From an uncultured Alistipes sp. (lineage in GTDB: Bacteria > Bacteroidota > Bacteroidia > Bacteroidales > Rikenellaceae): a stretch of DNA of 41,772 nucleotides. The stretch covers positions 1 through 41,772 of the forward strand of contig CAJMKE010000017.1 of assembly GCA_905213895.1 (NCBI GenBank), given 5' to 3'. The translations under genes and the position numbers were made by a program. The notes under the pieces were generated by a model. The model did no database searches. It was not told the DNA's origin and saw only the letters and a program-made list of their open reading frames with translations. Below, piece after piece: positions 7,489 to 14,266 of the stretch (position 1 is its first letter; the number at the start of each line of letters is the position of its first letter).

Positions 7489-9416
7489 TTTCGATAGACA
7501 ATCTCTCCGTAAGTTACGGAGGCTGGACGCTTTTCGACCAGATTTCGTTCCTCATCAACCCCAAGGACCGTATCGGTCTGGTCGGCAAGAACGGAGCGGG
7601 CAAGACAACGATACTCAAACTTATCGCCGGAGAGCAGATACCGACATCGGGTGCGGTAACGCGCAACGGCGAATGCACCATAGGCTATCTCCCGCAGCAG
7701 ATGAAGGTCGCCGACACGACAACGCTGCTCGACGAGACCGAAAAGGCATTCGACGAGGTGCTGCGTATCGAAGCAGAGATAGAGTCACTGACGCAACAGA
7801 TTTCCGAACGCACCGACTACGAATCGGCGGAATACGAATCGCTGCTTCACCGGCTCAACGAAGAAAACGACCGCTACCATATCCTCGGCGGCGACACACG
7901 CGATGCCGACATCGAAAAGACGCTGCTCGGTCTCGGATTCCGCCGCGAGGATTTCCAGAAGCCGACGAGCCAGTTCTCGGGCGGCTGGCGCATGCGAATC
8001 GAACTGGCGAAACTGCTGTTGCGCCGCCCGTCGATATTCCTGCTCGACGAGCCGACCAACCACCTCGACATCGAGTCGATACAGTGGCTCGAAGAGTATC
8101 TGCGCAACTACAACGGTGCGGTATTGCTGATTTCGCACGACCGCGCGTTTCTGGACAACGTAACCACCCGCACCATCGAATTGTCGCTCGGCAAGATATA
8201 CGACTACAAAGTACCCTACTCTCAGTTCGTAGTACTGCGTGCCGAACGGCGTGCGCAGCAGATGGCGGCATACCAGAACCAGCAGAAACTGATAGAGAAA
8301 AGCGAGGAGTTCATCGAGCGTTTCCGCTACAAGCCGACCAAGTCGAATCAGGTGCAGTCGCGCATAAAGCAACTCGACAAACTCGAACGCATCGAGGTCG
8401 AGGAGGAGGATTTGGCGACGCTGAACATAAAGTTTCCGCCTGCGCCGCGTTCGGGGCAGATTGTCGCCGACATAAAGGGCGTCGGCAAGGCGTTCGGCAA
8501 TCACCGTGTGTTCGCAGGAGCGGAGTTCACGATACACAAGGGCGACAAAATCGCTCTCGTCGGGCGCAACGGCGAGGGCAAAACCACTTTCGCGCGGATG
8601 CTTATCGGCGAAACCGAACCGACGGAGGGCGAAATCAAGATAGGAGCGAATGTGAACATCGGTTACTATGCCCAGAATCAGGACGACCTGATGAACGGCG
8701 ATTTCACGGTTTACGACACTCTCGACAGAGTTGCGGTCGGCGACATACGCACCCGCCTGCGCGACATTCTCGGAGCGTTCCTTTTCCGCGGCGAGGATGT
8801 GGACAAGAAGGTCAAGGTGCTGTCGGGCGGCGAACGTTCGCGGCTCGCCATGGCTCGTCTGATGCTCGAACCGCACAACCTGCTCGTACTCGACGAGCCG
8901 ACCAACCACATGGACATGCGCTCGAAAGACATTCTGAAATCGGCGATACAGAAATTCGACGGAACGGTCGTAGTCGTATCGCACGACCGAGAGTTCCTCG
9001 ACGGAATGGTAGACAAGGTCTACGAGTTCCGCGACGGAGGGGTACGCGAGTATCTCGGCGGAATCTACTACTTCCTCGAAAAACGCAAAATCGAGAATCT
9101 GCACGAAATCGAGCGCAAGTCGTCAGCCTCTTCGGAGCAGTCGTCGAAAGCCGAATCCGCCACGGGCAAACTCTCCTACGAGCAGAAGAAGGAGCAGGAG
9201 AAGGCGATACGCAAAATCAGGAAGAACATCGAATCCATCGAGAACGAACTGGGCGAAATCGAGAAACAAATCGCCGATTACGACGCCAAGTTCGCCGCTG
9301 CGACATCTTACGATGCCGACGACTACAAGGCATACGACGAACTGAAAAAGCGTTACGACCATCTGATGCACGAGTGGGAAAAGGCGAACTACGAGTTGGA
9401 GATAACGGAGGGATAG
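7485..9416 (+). CDS. ABC-F family ATPase (Uup/EttA-like)
   Basis: The 643-residue protein starts at ATG 7485, overlapping the rpe stop. Two ABC domains lie in one chain and no membrane segments are seen, which is the ABC-F pattern. Domain 1 has Walker A GKNGAGKTT (34-42), SGGWRMRIELA, and Walker B LLDEPTNHLD. A charged linker (AERRAQQMAAYQNQQKLIEK) follows. Domain 2 has GRNGEGKTT, LSGGERSRLAMA and LLVLDEPTNHMD. The last 90 residues are a Lys/Glu-rich coiled coil, as in Uup. ABC-F proteins bind the ribosomal E site and modulate translation or antibiotic sensitivity. Which subfamily this is cannot be fixed by eye. Confidence 0.93.
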   Translation: MISIDNLSVSYGGWTLFDQISFLINPKDRIGLVGKNGAGKTTILKLIAGEQIPTSGAVTRNGECTIGYLPQQMKVADTTTLLDETEKAFDEVLRIEAEIESLTQQISERTDYESAEYESLLHRLNEENDRYHILGGDTRDADIEKTLLGLGFRREDFQKPTSQFSGGWRMRIELAKLLLRRPSIFLLDEPTNHLDIESIQWLEEYLRNYNGAVLLISHDRAFLDNVTTRTIELSLGKIYDYKVPYSQFVVLRAERRAQQMAAYQNQQKLIEKSEEFIERFRYKPTKSNQVQSRIKQLDKLERIEVEEEDLATLNIKFPPAPRSGQIVADIKGVGKAFGNHRVFAGAEFTIHKGDKIALVGRNGEGKTTFARMLIGETEPTEGEIKIGANVNIGYYAQNQDDLMNGDFTVYDTLDRVAVGDIRTRLRDILGAFLFRGEDVDKKVKVLSGGERSRLAMARLMLEPHNLLVLDEPTNHMDMRSKDILKSAIQKFDGTVVVVSHDREFLDGMVDKVYEFRDGGVREYLGGIYYFLEKRKIENLHEIERKSSASSEQSSKAESATGKLSYEQKKEQEKAIRKIRKNIESIENELGEIEKQIADYDAKFAAATSYDADDYKAYDELKKRYDHLMHEWEKANYELEITEG

Positions 9417-9444
9417 AGAATTTCGGACTTGTAGCGAAGATAAT

Positions 9445-9494
9445 ATTAGCGACCTTAAAGTCCTTAAAGACATTAAAGGCTTTAAGGTCGTTTT
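9445..9494. terminator. 9-bp-period array copy b, folding as a bidirectional terminator
   Basis: Five 9-bp units plus one base (9445-9490): attagcgac, cttaaagtc, cttaaagac, attaaaggc, tttaaggtc, g. The ends form an 11-bp perfect stem (CGACCTTAAAG with CTTTAAGGTCG) followed by TTTT. It lies between convergent genes (ABC-F and SGNH lipoprotein), where a two-way terminator would be useful. Confidence 0.65.
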
Positions 9495-9497
9495 CGC

Positions 9498-10325
9498 TTA
9501 TTCCTTGTCCGGCAGGCACTCGTCGCCGAGATATTCGCGCACGGCATCGGCGAATATACGCGCCATGCGGGACTGAATCTCCGAATTCTTGCCGCGTGTA
9601 GGATGCCAACCGTAAGTTACACCGTCGATAACCTCCGTGTTGCCGTATTCGTTTTGTGCGAATCGTATTGAAATCTGCTCTCCTGTTACGGGGTCGGGTT
9701 CGTCTTTCGTGAAACCGATATTTTCGTCGAATGCACAAAGATGCGTGTAATCCTTCCAACGCTCAGCCAGACGGCGAATTGAAGTGTTATAGGCTACACG
9801 GGCATCGTGCCAATAGGTACACAGCATAATCTTCACCGGCTTTCCTCCCTCGATGCCGAACCACCTCGAATCGGGATTATGTTCGAGCGCACGGCATTCG
9901 TCTATATATTTGCGGATGATATAGTCGAACGCCTGCGAATAGTCCATATTTTCGTTCACGTCGTAATCGTGATAATCTTCGAGTAATTTGCTTTCGTCGC
10001 ATATATTCTGATTATGGACGTGCATTACCGCTAAAAGGTCGAAAGAGTCGATTTCCTCGAACGAAAATTCCCCCCCCCTAAAAATCCGGACTGCACCGTC
10101 AGAGGGTCTTATACCTGATATAGCGCGATTTATAGGCGTCAATCCGAGTTGTTCGCAGGCAATTTCGAACCAAGTATTTTCCGGTGCGACAATCGAAGCA
10201 CCTATCATGTATATCGACTCCGCCTTGCGCGGCTGCGGTTTTTCCACCTCCGTATGTTTGTCGCTGCACGATGCCAAAACGGCAATCGTCGCCGAAATCA
10301 TCAAAATAATGCGAATGATTTTCAT
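9498..10325 (-). CDS. SGNH/GDSL-hydrolase-like lipoprotein
   Basis: The protein has 275 residues. A lipoprotein signal (MKIIRIILMISATIAVLASC, Cys20) is followed by an acidic patch. An SGNH-like block I, 'YMIGASIVAPE' (39-49), places Ser44 after the first strand. Near the C-terminus 'GWHPTRGKN' offers the block V His, but the Asp three residues before it in DxxH is missing. It may be an esterase or deacetylase acting on envelope or host glycans, or it may have lost activity. Codons 83-86 (R-G-G-E) contain nine consecutive G, a possible slippage site: loss or gain of one G would truncate the protein early. A minus-strand TAATTTTG box (10354-10361) lies about 29 bases upstream. Confidence 0.7.
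   Translation of the reverse strand: MKIIRIILMISATIAVLASCSDKHTEVEKPQPRKAESIYMIGASIVAPENTWFEIACEQLGLTPINRAISGIRPSDGAVRIFRGGEFSFEEIDSFDLLAVMHVHNQNICDESKLLEDYHDYDVNENMDYSQAFDYIIRKYIDECRALEHNPDSRWFGIEGGKPVKIMLCTYWHDARVAYNTSIRRLAERWKDYTHLCAFDENIGFTKDEPDPVTGEQISIRFAQNEYGNTEVIDGVTYGWHPTRGKNSEIQSRMARIFADAVREYLGDECLPDKE
10070..10078 (-). repeat. G9 homopolymer inside the SGNH lipoprotein gene
   Basis: Nine C on plus (nine G on the coding strand) within codons 83-86. The reading frame is intact at length nine. Confidence 0.9.
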
Positions 10326-10353
10326 AACCTCTCGGAATTTCTCGAATGTTCTG

Positions 10354-10402
10354 CAAAATTATAACTCTTCGACGGATATTCCAATATATTTCAGTATTTT
10401 TG
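10354..10402. promoter_or_regulatory. Divergent promoters for the SGNH lipoprotein and rlmB
   Basis: On minus, TAATTTTG (10354-10361) points to the SGNH lipoprotein (ATG 10325). On plus, TATTTTTG (10395-10402) points to rlmB (ATG 10422). Both fit the Bacteroidota TAnnTTTG consensus. Confidence 0.6.
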
Positions 10403-10421
10403 TTGCGAAAACATATTTCTT

Positions 10422-11156
10422 ATGGACAGCAATTTAGTATTCGGAATACGTCCCGTCGCCGAAGCAGTCGAGTCGGGAAAACAGATAGAGAAGATATACA
10501 TCCGCAAGGGCGCGGACGGTCAGTTGATGAACGACTTGCGCGACTTGTGCATACGCCAACGCCTGCGCATTCAGGAGGTGCCGGTCGAGAAACTCAACAG
10601 ACTGACAAAGGGCAATCATCAGGGTGTGGTCGCGCAAATCGCCGCAATAGAATATGTCGGCGTGCAGGATATTCTCGACCGCGTACCTGACGACGAAACA
10701 CCGCTCATCGTGATGTTCGACGGCGTAACCGACGTGCGCAATTTCGGAGGTATCGCCCGCTCCGCCGAGTGTGCGGGAGCGCACGGCATCATCACGTCGC
10801 TGAAAAGTTCAGCCCCCGTCAATTCCGAAGCGATGAAGGCGTCGGCAGGAGCGTTGAGCCGCATTCCGGTATGTCGCGTAGGCTCGATACGCAACACCAT
10901 AAAGGCATTGCAGAGCGAAGGTTTCCAAATCGTCGCAGCGACCGAACACAGCCGCAAACTGATGTACGACGCCGACCTGCGGAAACCGACCGTAATCGTC
11001 ATGGGTTCGGAGGACAACGGCATTTCGAAAGAGGTGCTGAAACTATGCGACGAGCAACTGGCGATACCGCTTATCGGTGCGATAGAGTCGCTCAACGTTT
11101 CGGCAGCCGCAGCCGTCATGCTGTTCGAGGTCGTAAGACAGAGAATAGGCGACTGA
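10422..11156 (+). CDS. rlmB: 23S rRNA (guanosine-2'-O-)-methyltransferase, SPOUT/TrmH family
   Basis: This 244-residue protein has an N-terminal RNA-binding domain of the L30e type (LVFGIRPVAEAVESG, residues 5-19, to about 75) and then a SPOUT methyltransferase domain. The three knot motifs are visible: MFDGVTDVRNFGGIARSAE (motif 1), IVMGSEDNGISKEV (motif 2), and IPLIGAIESLNVSAAAAVML (motif 3). It transfers a methyl group from S-adenosylmethionine to a ribose 2'-OH in 23S rRNA. The RlmB assignment rests on the domain order, and another TrmH-family target is possible. It has its own promoter and is followed by an array copy. Confidence 0.92.
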   Translation: MDSNLVFGIRPVAEAVESGKQIEKIYIRKGADGQLMNDLRDLCIRQRLRIQEVPVEKLNRLTKGNHQGVVAQIAAIEYVGVQDILDRVPDDETPLIVMFDGVTDVRNFGGIARSAECAGAHGIITSLKSSAPVNSEAMKASAGALSRIPVCRVGSIRNTIKALQSEGFQIVAATEHSRKLMYDADLRKPTVIVMGSEDNGISKEVLKLCDEQLAIPLIGAIESLNVSAAAAVMLFEVVRQRIGD

Positions 11157-11160
11157 TGAT

Positions 11161-11196
11161 TTTAACGACATTAAAGTCCTTAAAGACTTTAACAAT
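11161..11196. repeat. 9-bp-period array, copy c
   Basis: Four units: tttaacgac, attaaagtc, cttaaagac, tttaacaat. It fills the gap between the rlmB stop and the YgjP-like start, ending 1 base before that ATG. Confidence 0.85.
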
Positions 11197-11197
11197 A

Positions 11198-11767
11198 ATG
11201 GGCGGCAGCGAGAAAACTGTAACGGTAGAGGGCATCGGCGAGGTACGTCTGGTACGCTCGGCGCGCAACCGCCGGATTTCGCTGTCGGTACGCCCGTCGG
11301 GAGAGGTGCGATTGAGTTATCCGTTCGGAGTGGCTGAACGGCGGGCATTGGCGTTTCTCGAAAGCAGGGCGGACTGGGTGTCGCAGGCTAAAAAACGTAT
11401 GGAGGAGCGTAAATCCGACATCCGCACCTATACGCCGGCAGAGATAGAGGAGTTGCGCCGAGCAGCGAAAGCGACACTGCCGGCAAAAGTCGAATATTTC
11501 GCACGAAAGTTCGGATTCTCTTACGGCAACGTTACGATTCGGGCGGCGCGAACCAAATGGGGATGCTGCACGAGCCGCAATAACATCTCCCTGTCGCTGT
11601 TTCTGATGACGCTGCCCGAGCATTTGCAGGATTACGTCATAATTCACGAACTCTGCCACACCGTCCACCACGACCACTCGCCGCGCTTCCATGCGCTTGC
11701 CGACAGATGTCTCGGCGGTCGCGAAAAGGAGTTGCAGCGCGAGTTGCGCGGGTATCACACGGCATAG
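11198..11767 (+). CDS. YgjP-type (M48-like) zinc metalloprotease, UTP pyrophosphatase family
   Basis: The protein has 189 residues from ATG 11198. The C-terminal half has the zincin motif HELCH (His150, Glu151, His154) with a further HxxxxF block (HDHSPRFH, His160/His165). It is preceded by the family hallmark 'TKWGCCTSRNNISLSL' (119-134). This matches the YgjP/DUF45 family, for which a metal-dependent UTP pyrophosphatase activity has been proposed. A protease role is the alternative. No signal peptide is seen, so it is cytoplasmic. A GNAT gene starts 6 bases downstream. Confidence 0.88.
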   Translation: MGGSEKTVTVEGIGEVRLVRSARNRRISLSVRPSGEVRLSYPFGVAERRALAFLESRADWVSQAKKRMEERKSDIRTYTPAEIEELRRAAKATLPAKVEYFARKFGFSYGNVTIRAARTKWGCCTSRNNISLSLFLMTLPEHLQDYVIIHELCHTVHHDHSPRFHALADRCLGGREKELQRELRGYHTA

Positions 11768-11773
11768 AACGAA

Positions 11774-12316
11774 ATGGAGATACGCAAAACAGTTCAGACG
11801 GACATACCGGTCATAATGGAGATTATCGGCGATGCGCAGGAATATCTGCGTTCGTGCGGAGTGGAGCAGTGGCAGGACGGCTACCCCACCGCCGCCATAA
11901 TCGGGGATGACATCGAAAAAGGAATCTCCTACGTCGCGACCGAAAACGGCGAAATTATCGGAACGGCAGCCATATCGTTCGACGTAGAGCCGAACTATGC
12001 CGAAATCCGCAACGGCAGATGGCTGAACGACGAGCCGTATGCCGTAATACACAGAATCGCCGTCGGCAACCGGCATCGCAGCCGAGGGGCAGCCGCAGGC
12101 ATGATGCGTTTCGCCGAACGGTTATGCGAAGAACGCAGAGTAGGCAACATCCGAATCGACACCCACGCCGACAACAAGTCGATGCAACGATTATTGGAGC
12201 GATTCGGTTACGAATACTGCGGAGAAATCACGATTCTGTCGTCCGGCGCACCCCGCAACGCATACATGAAAAGAGTGGGCTGCCACGCGGGACAGGAAAG
12301 TATCACGAATCCTTAA
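11774..12316 (+). CDS. GNAT family N-acetyltransferase
   Basis: The 180-residue protein follows the YgjP-like gene by 6 bases. The GNAT core is clear: 'GEIIGTAAISF' (strand 4), 'IHRIAVGNRHRSRGAAAGMM' (acetyl-CoA loop, with RGAAAG in place of the usual Q/RxxGxG), and 'NIRIDTHADNKSMQRLLERF' (strands 5/6). The acceptor is unknown. Its TAA stop (12314-12316) is supplied by the first unit of a 9-bp array. Confidence 0.88.
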   Translation: MEIRKTVQTDIPVIMEIIGDAQEYLRSCGVEQWQDGYPTAAIIGDDIEKGISYVATENGEIIGTAAISFDVEPNYAEIRNGRWLNDEPYAVIHRIAVGNRHRSRGAAAGMMRFAERLCEERRVGNIRIDTHADNKSMQRLLERFGYEYCGEITILSSGAPRNAYMKRVGCHAGQESITNP

Positions 12317-12354
12317 CGACCTTAAAGTCTTTAAAGTCGTTAAGGACTTTAAGG
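12312..12354. terminator. 9-bp-period array copy d between convergent genes
   Basis: Units cttaacgac, cttaaagtc, tttaaagtc, gttaaggac, then a partial tttaagg. The array can form TTAACGAC/GTCGTTAA and CTTAAAGTC-type stems. It lies between the GNAT gene and tsaB, which converge, and overlaps the GNAT stop codon. Confidence 0.6.
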
Positions 12355-12365
12355 AACGCGTCTTG

Positions 12366-13073
12366 TCAGAACAATTTCTTCTTGGAGGTCGTTACGACGA
12401 AATCTTTCAGGTAGAACGGCTCAAAATACGCCGTATCGACGAACTCGCCCGCCGCGAACGCACGTTCAGCCAGAACAGCCATTCCGCGAACCGACGGCAC
12501 GACGTCCGCAAGCACCGCATCGGCAAGCACATCGGTACATTTTGCCGCACCGCTGCCGAAAATCACGAACTCGCCGCACGACTTGCGATAGTCGGCGAAA
12601 GAATCTTCGGTTACGACCTCTGCCGAAACCTCGCTGCGGGCATTTCCCGCCGTATCGAACACCTGCGCATAGACCTCCATTCGCCGTGCATCGACCATCG
12701 GACACAGCAGTGCCGACGACCAGTCGTCCACGTCGATTATGCCCGCCTCGTAGTCCTCACGGGCGACCTCAGCCAACGCTTCGAGCGAGTTTACGGCGAT
12801 AAGCGGGGAGCCGATTCCGTAGCACAGACCCTTGGCGAACGAAACGCCGATACGCAATCCCGTATACGACCCCGGACCCTTGCCGACAGCCACCGCCTCG
12901 ATGTCATCGGGCGATATGCCGGTCTGCCTGAACAATTCGTCGACGAAAACACCGACCTTCTTGGCATGGTCGCGACCCTCGTCGCTTTCGCGCAACGAAA
13001 TCAGTTCACCGTCTTTCGCGATACCGACCGAACAGATGTCCGTTCCGGTCTCTATACATAAAATCAATGCCAT
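12366..13073 (-). CDS. tsaB: tRNA threonylcarbamoyladenosine biosynthesis protein TsaB
   Basis: This 235-residue ASKHA-fold protein begins ALILCIETGTDICSVGIA and carries the family signature 'VGKGPGSYTGLRIGVSFAKG' (63-82). TsaB is the inactive paralogue that scaffolds TsaD and TsaE to make t6A37 in tRNAs decoding ANN codons. Its stop lies 11 bases from a 9-bp array. It is 12 bases downstream of smpB on the same strand, so the two are likely co-transcribed, linking tRNA modification with ribosome rescue. Confidence 0.95.
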   Translation of the reverse strand: MALILCIETGTDICSVGIAKDGELISLRESDEGRDHAKKVGVFVDELFRQTGISPDDIEAVAVGKGPGSYTGLRIGVSFAKGLCYGIGSPLIAVNSLEALAEVAREDYEAGIIDVDDWSSALLCPMVDARRMEVYAQVFDTAGNARSEVSAEVVTEDSFADYRKSCGEFVIFGSGAAKCTDVLADAVLADVVPSVRGMAVLAERAFAAGEFVDTAYFEPFYLKDFVVTTSKKKLF

Positions 13074-13085
13074 TGTCCTATATCT

Positions 13086-13547
13086 CTACTTAAAGCGTTT
13101 GAGAGCCTTGTCCATTTCGCGTTTCGCATCGTTCTCTTTCAGATACTCGCGCTTGTCGTACGACTTGCGACCGCGCGCAAGCCCGACGACGATTTTAGCC
13201 AGTCCGCGGTCGTTCAGGAACAGCCGCAGTCCGACAATCGTCAGCCCCTTGTCCTGCGTCGCCCGCGAAAGTTTGGCGAGTTCCTTGGCGTTGAGCAGCA
13301 GTTTGCGGTCGCGTTTGGGAACGTGATTGTTGCACGAACCCCACGAATATTCGGCGATATTGACACCGCGAATCCACAATTCGCCGCGGTCGAAATAGCA
13401 GTAACTGTCCACCATCGATACCTTGCCCATGCGTATCGACTTTATCTCCGTACCGACCAGAACGACGCCTGCGACGTACTCTTCGAGTATCTCGTAGTCG
13501 AACGTCGCACGCTTGTTGCGAACATTTATGTTCCTGTAATCCGCCAT
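13086..13547 (-). CDS. smpB: SsrA-binding protein SmpB
   Basis: The 153-residue protein from ATG 13547 begins MADYRNINVRNKRATFDYEI. An upstream in-frame ATG at 13571 would add 8 residues not typical of the family. Conserved blocks include 'GTEIKSIRMGKVSMVDSYC', 'HVPKRDRKLLLN' and 'VGLARGRKSYDKRE' near the C-terminus, followed by a basic tail. SmpB delivers tmRNA to stalled ribosomes for trans-translation. No tmRNA gene is recognised in the window. Confidence 0.96.
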   Translation of the reverse strand: MADYRNINVRNKRATFDYEILEEYVAGVVLVGTEIKSIRMGKVSMVDSYCYFDRGELWIRGVNIAEYSWGSCNNHVPKRDRKLLLNAKELAKLSRATQDKGLTIVGLRLFLNDRGLAKIVVGLARGRKSYDKREYLKENDAKREMDKALKRFK

Positions 13548-13589
13548 ATTTATGTTTGTACACCGACGCATCGGGCGTCAATCGAACTG

Positions 13590-13597
13590 CAAATATA
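13590..13597 (-). promoter_or_regulatory. smpB-tsaB promoter -7 box
   Basis: CAAATATA on plus, i.e. TATATTTG on minus, 42 bases upstream of the smpB ATG. Confidence 0.55.
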
Positions 13598-13880
13598 ACT
13601 CTTTTTCGTCAGTTTGCGAAATTATCGCGACAAACGGCATTGCGCCGTTCGGTCGCGGATATGCGGAATTAAGTCCGCGGGAAACGTCGGCACGGCACAG
13701 GATTTGATACGTTATACGCCGAAGGGTGGTCGGTAAAGGTAACTAATTCTTTTATCTTTGATATGTTTTACACATCTTTCTGTTTATTTTCTGTTTGCAC
13801 ACCGTATGCGTAGCGATACGCGTACACCCCGACCGCCCTTCTTTTTTTCGCGTAATCATTGTATTTTAACAAATTATGAT
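13598..13880. other. Gene-free stretch with two stable hairpins and an orphan -7 box
   Basis: No credible CDS is seen between the smpB promoter and the surface-protein promoter. A two-tier hairpin lies at 13626-13657 (CGCGAC/GTCGCG outside, AACGGC/GCCGTT inside, 5-base loop). A second follows at 13663-13678 (GCGGA/TCCGC). A plus-strand TATCTTTG box at 13753-13760 has no ORF just after it. Further down, CGTAT/ATACG at about 13802-13819 precedes a T-rich run. A small non-coding RNA is conceivable but not shown. Confidence 0.4.
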
Positions 13881-13888
13881 TATATTTG
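13881..13888 (+). promoter_or_regulatory. Promoter of the 14-19 kb surface-protein unit
   Basis: TATATTTG at 13881-13888, with a TTG about 20 bases upstream (near 13859). It would give a 5' UTR of about 220 nt before the peptide gene at 14116, containing the leader ORF and its G9 tract. Confidence 0.6.
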
Positions 13889-13912
13889 CACCCGAACAGA
13901 GTTAATGGCACG

Positions 13913-13993
13913 ATGTCCCGCAATCATCCGGAAATATCGCTGATGCACATATCCTCCTTCCGAATTTTCGGGGGGGGGATTTTTGCTGTCTAA
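13913..13993 (+). CDS. 26-residue leader peptide with G9-encoded Gly-Gly-Gly core
   Basis: ATG 13913 to TAA 13991-13993, 26 codons plus stop. The C-terminal half reads SSFRIFGGGIFAV. The Gly-Gly-Gly is encoded by nine consecutive G (13970-13978). The leader ORF at 40333-40437 ends its shared part with SSFPKFFGGGIFAL in the same frame, also with exactly nine G. Both lie between a promoter and a short peptide/lipoprotein pair. Most of the rest of the two peptides differs, so the core looks selected. An arrest or attenuation peptide, or a slippage-controlled switch, is a hypothesis. Confidence 0.55.
   Translation: MSRNHPEISLMHISSFRIFGGGIFAV
13970..13978 (+). repeat. G9 homopolymer in leader ORF 1
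   Basis: Nine G flanked by AATTTTC and ATTTTTGCT. The same flanks, with one extra T, surround the G9 at 40381-40389. Confidence 0.9.
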
Positions 13994-14115
13994 ACATCAA
14001 ACAACCAATATTTTACAGACACTAACGCGTACTTCGTCATCTTTGAGATGGCGCAGTCCGCCGTACGTATACGGAAACAAATATTCGATTTACTAATTTA
14101 TAAACAGTTAAAAGT

Positions 14116-14241
14116 ATGAAAAGAAAAAAATTCTATGATTTTCCGGAACTGGAACTCACGGAGTTCAGGTCCGAAGAAGGTGTATTCTCTTCGCAAATCG
14201 AAGGTGTAAAAGATGACGACGGATACGGAGAACTCGAATAA
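14116..14241 (+). CDS. 41-residue peptide preceding the GLUG lipoprotein gene (peptide 2)
   Basis: ATG 14116 to TAA 14241. The N-terminus is basic (MKRKKFYDFPEL), the middle is RSEEGVFSSQ and the tail is acidic (KDDDGYGELE). It fits Y-x2-P-x-[ILV]-x7-E-[RE]-G-[FV]-x2-S with Y7, P10, L12, E20, G22, V23, S26, the same spacing as the other two peptides in the window. There is no signal sequence. The lipoprotein ATG follows after 25 bases. The function is unknown. A precursor-type peptide or a small regulator of the downstream gene are the main options. Confidence 0.7.
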   Translation: MKRKKFYDFPELELTEFRSEEGVFSSQIEGVKDDDGYGELE

Positions 14242-14266
14242 TCACTAAACAAACCCAAAAAACAAT

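Noticed and set aside
9498..10325. Calling the SGNH-like lipoprotein a specific acetylxylan or peptidoglycan deacetylase
   Set aside because: Only block I and a His are visible and the DxxH Asp is missing, so no substrate can be supported.
13548..13912. tmRNA (ssrA) next to smpB
   Set aside because: No tRNA-Ala-like acceptor, no T-loop GGTTCGA and no tag reading frame were found in the gap.
13758..13943. 61-codon plus-strand ORF in the smpB-leader gap
   Set aside because: It has no ATG at its start and overlaps a promoter. It shows no similarity to the other short peptides.
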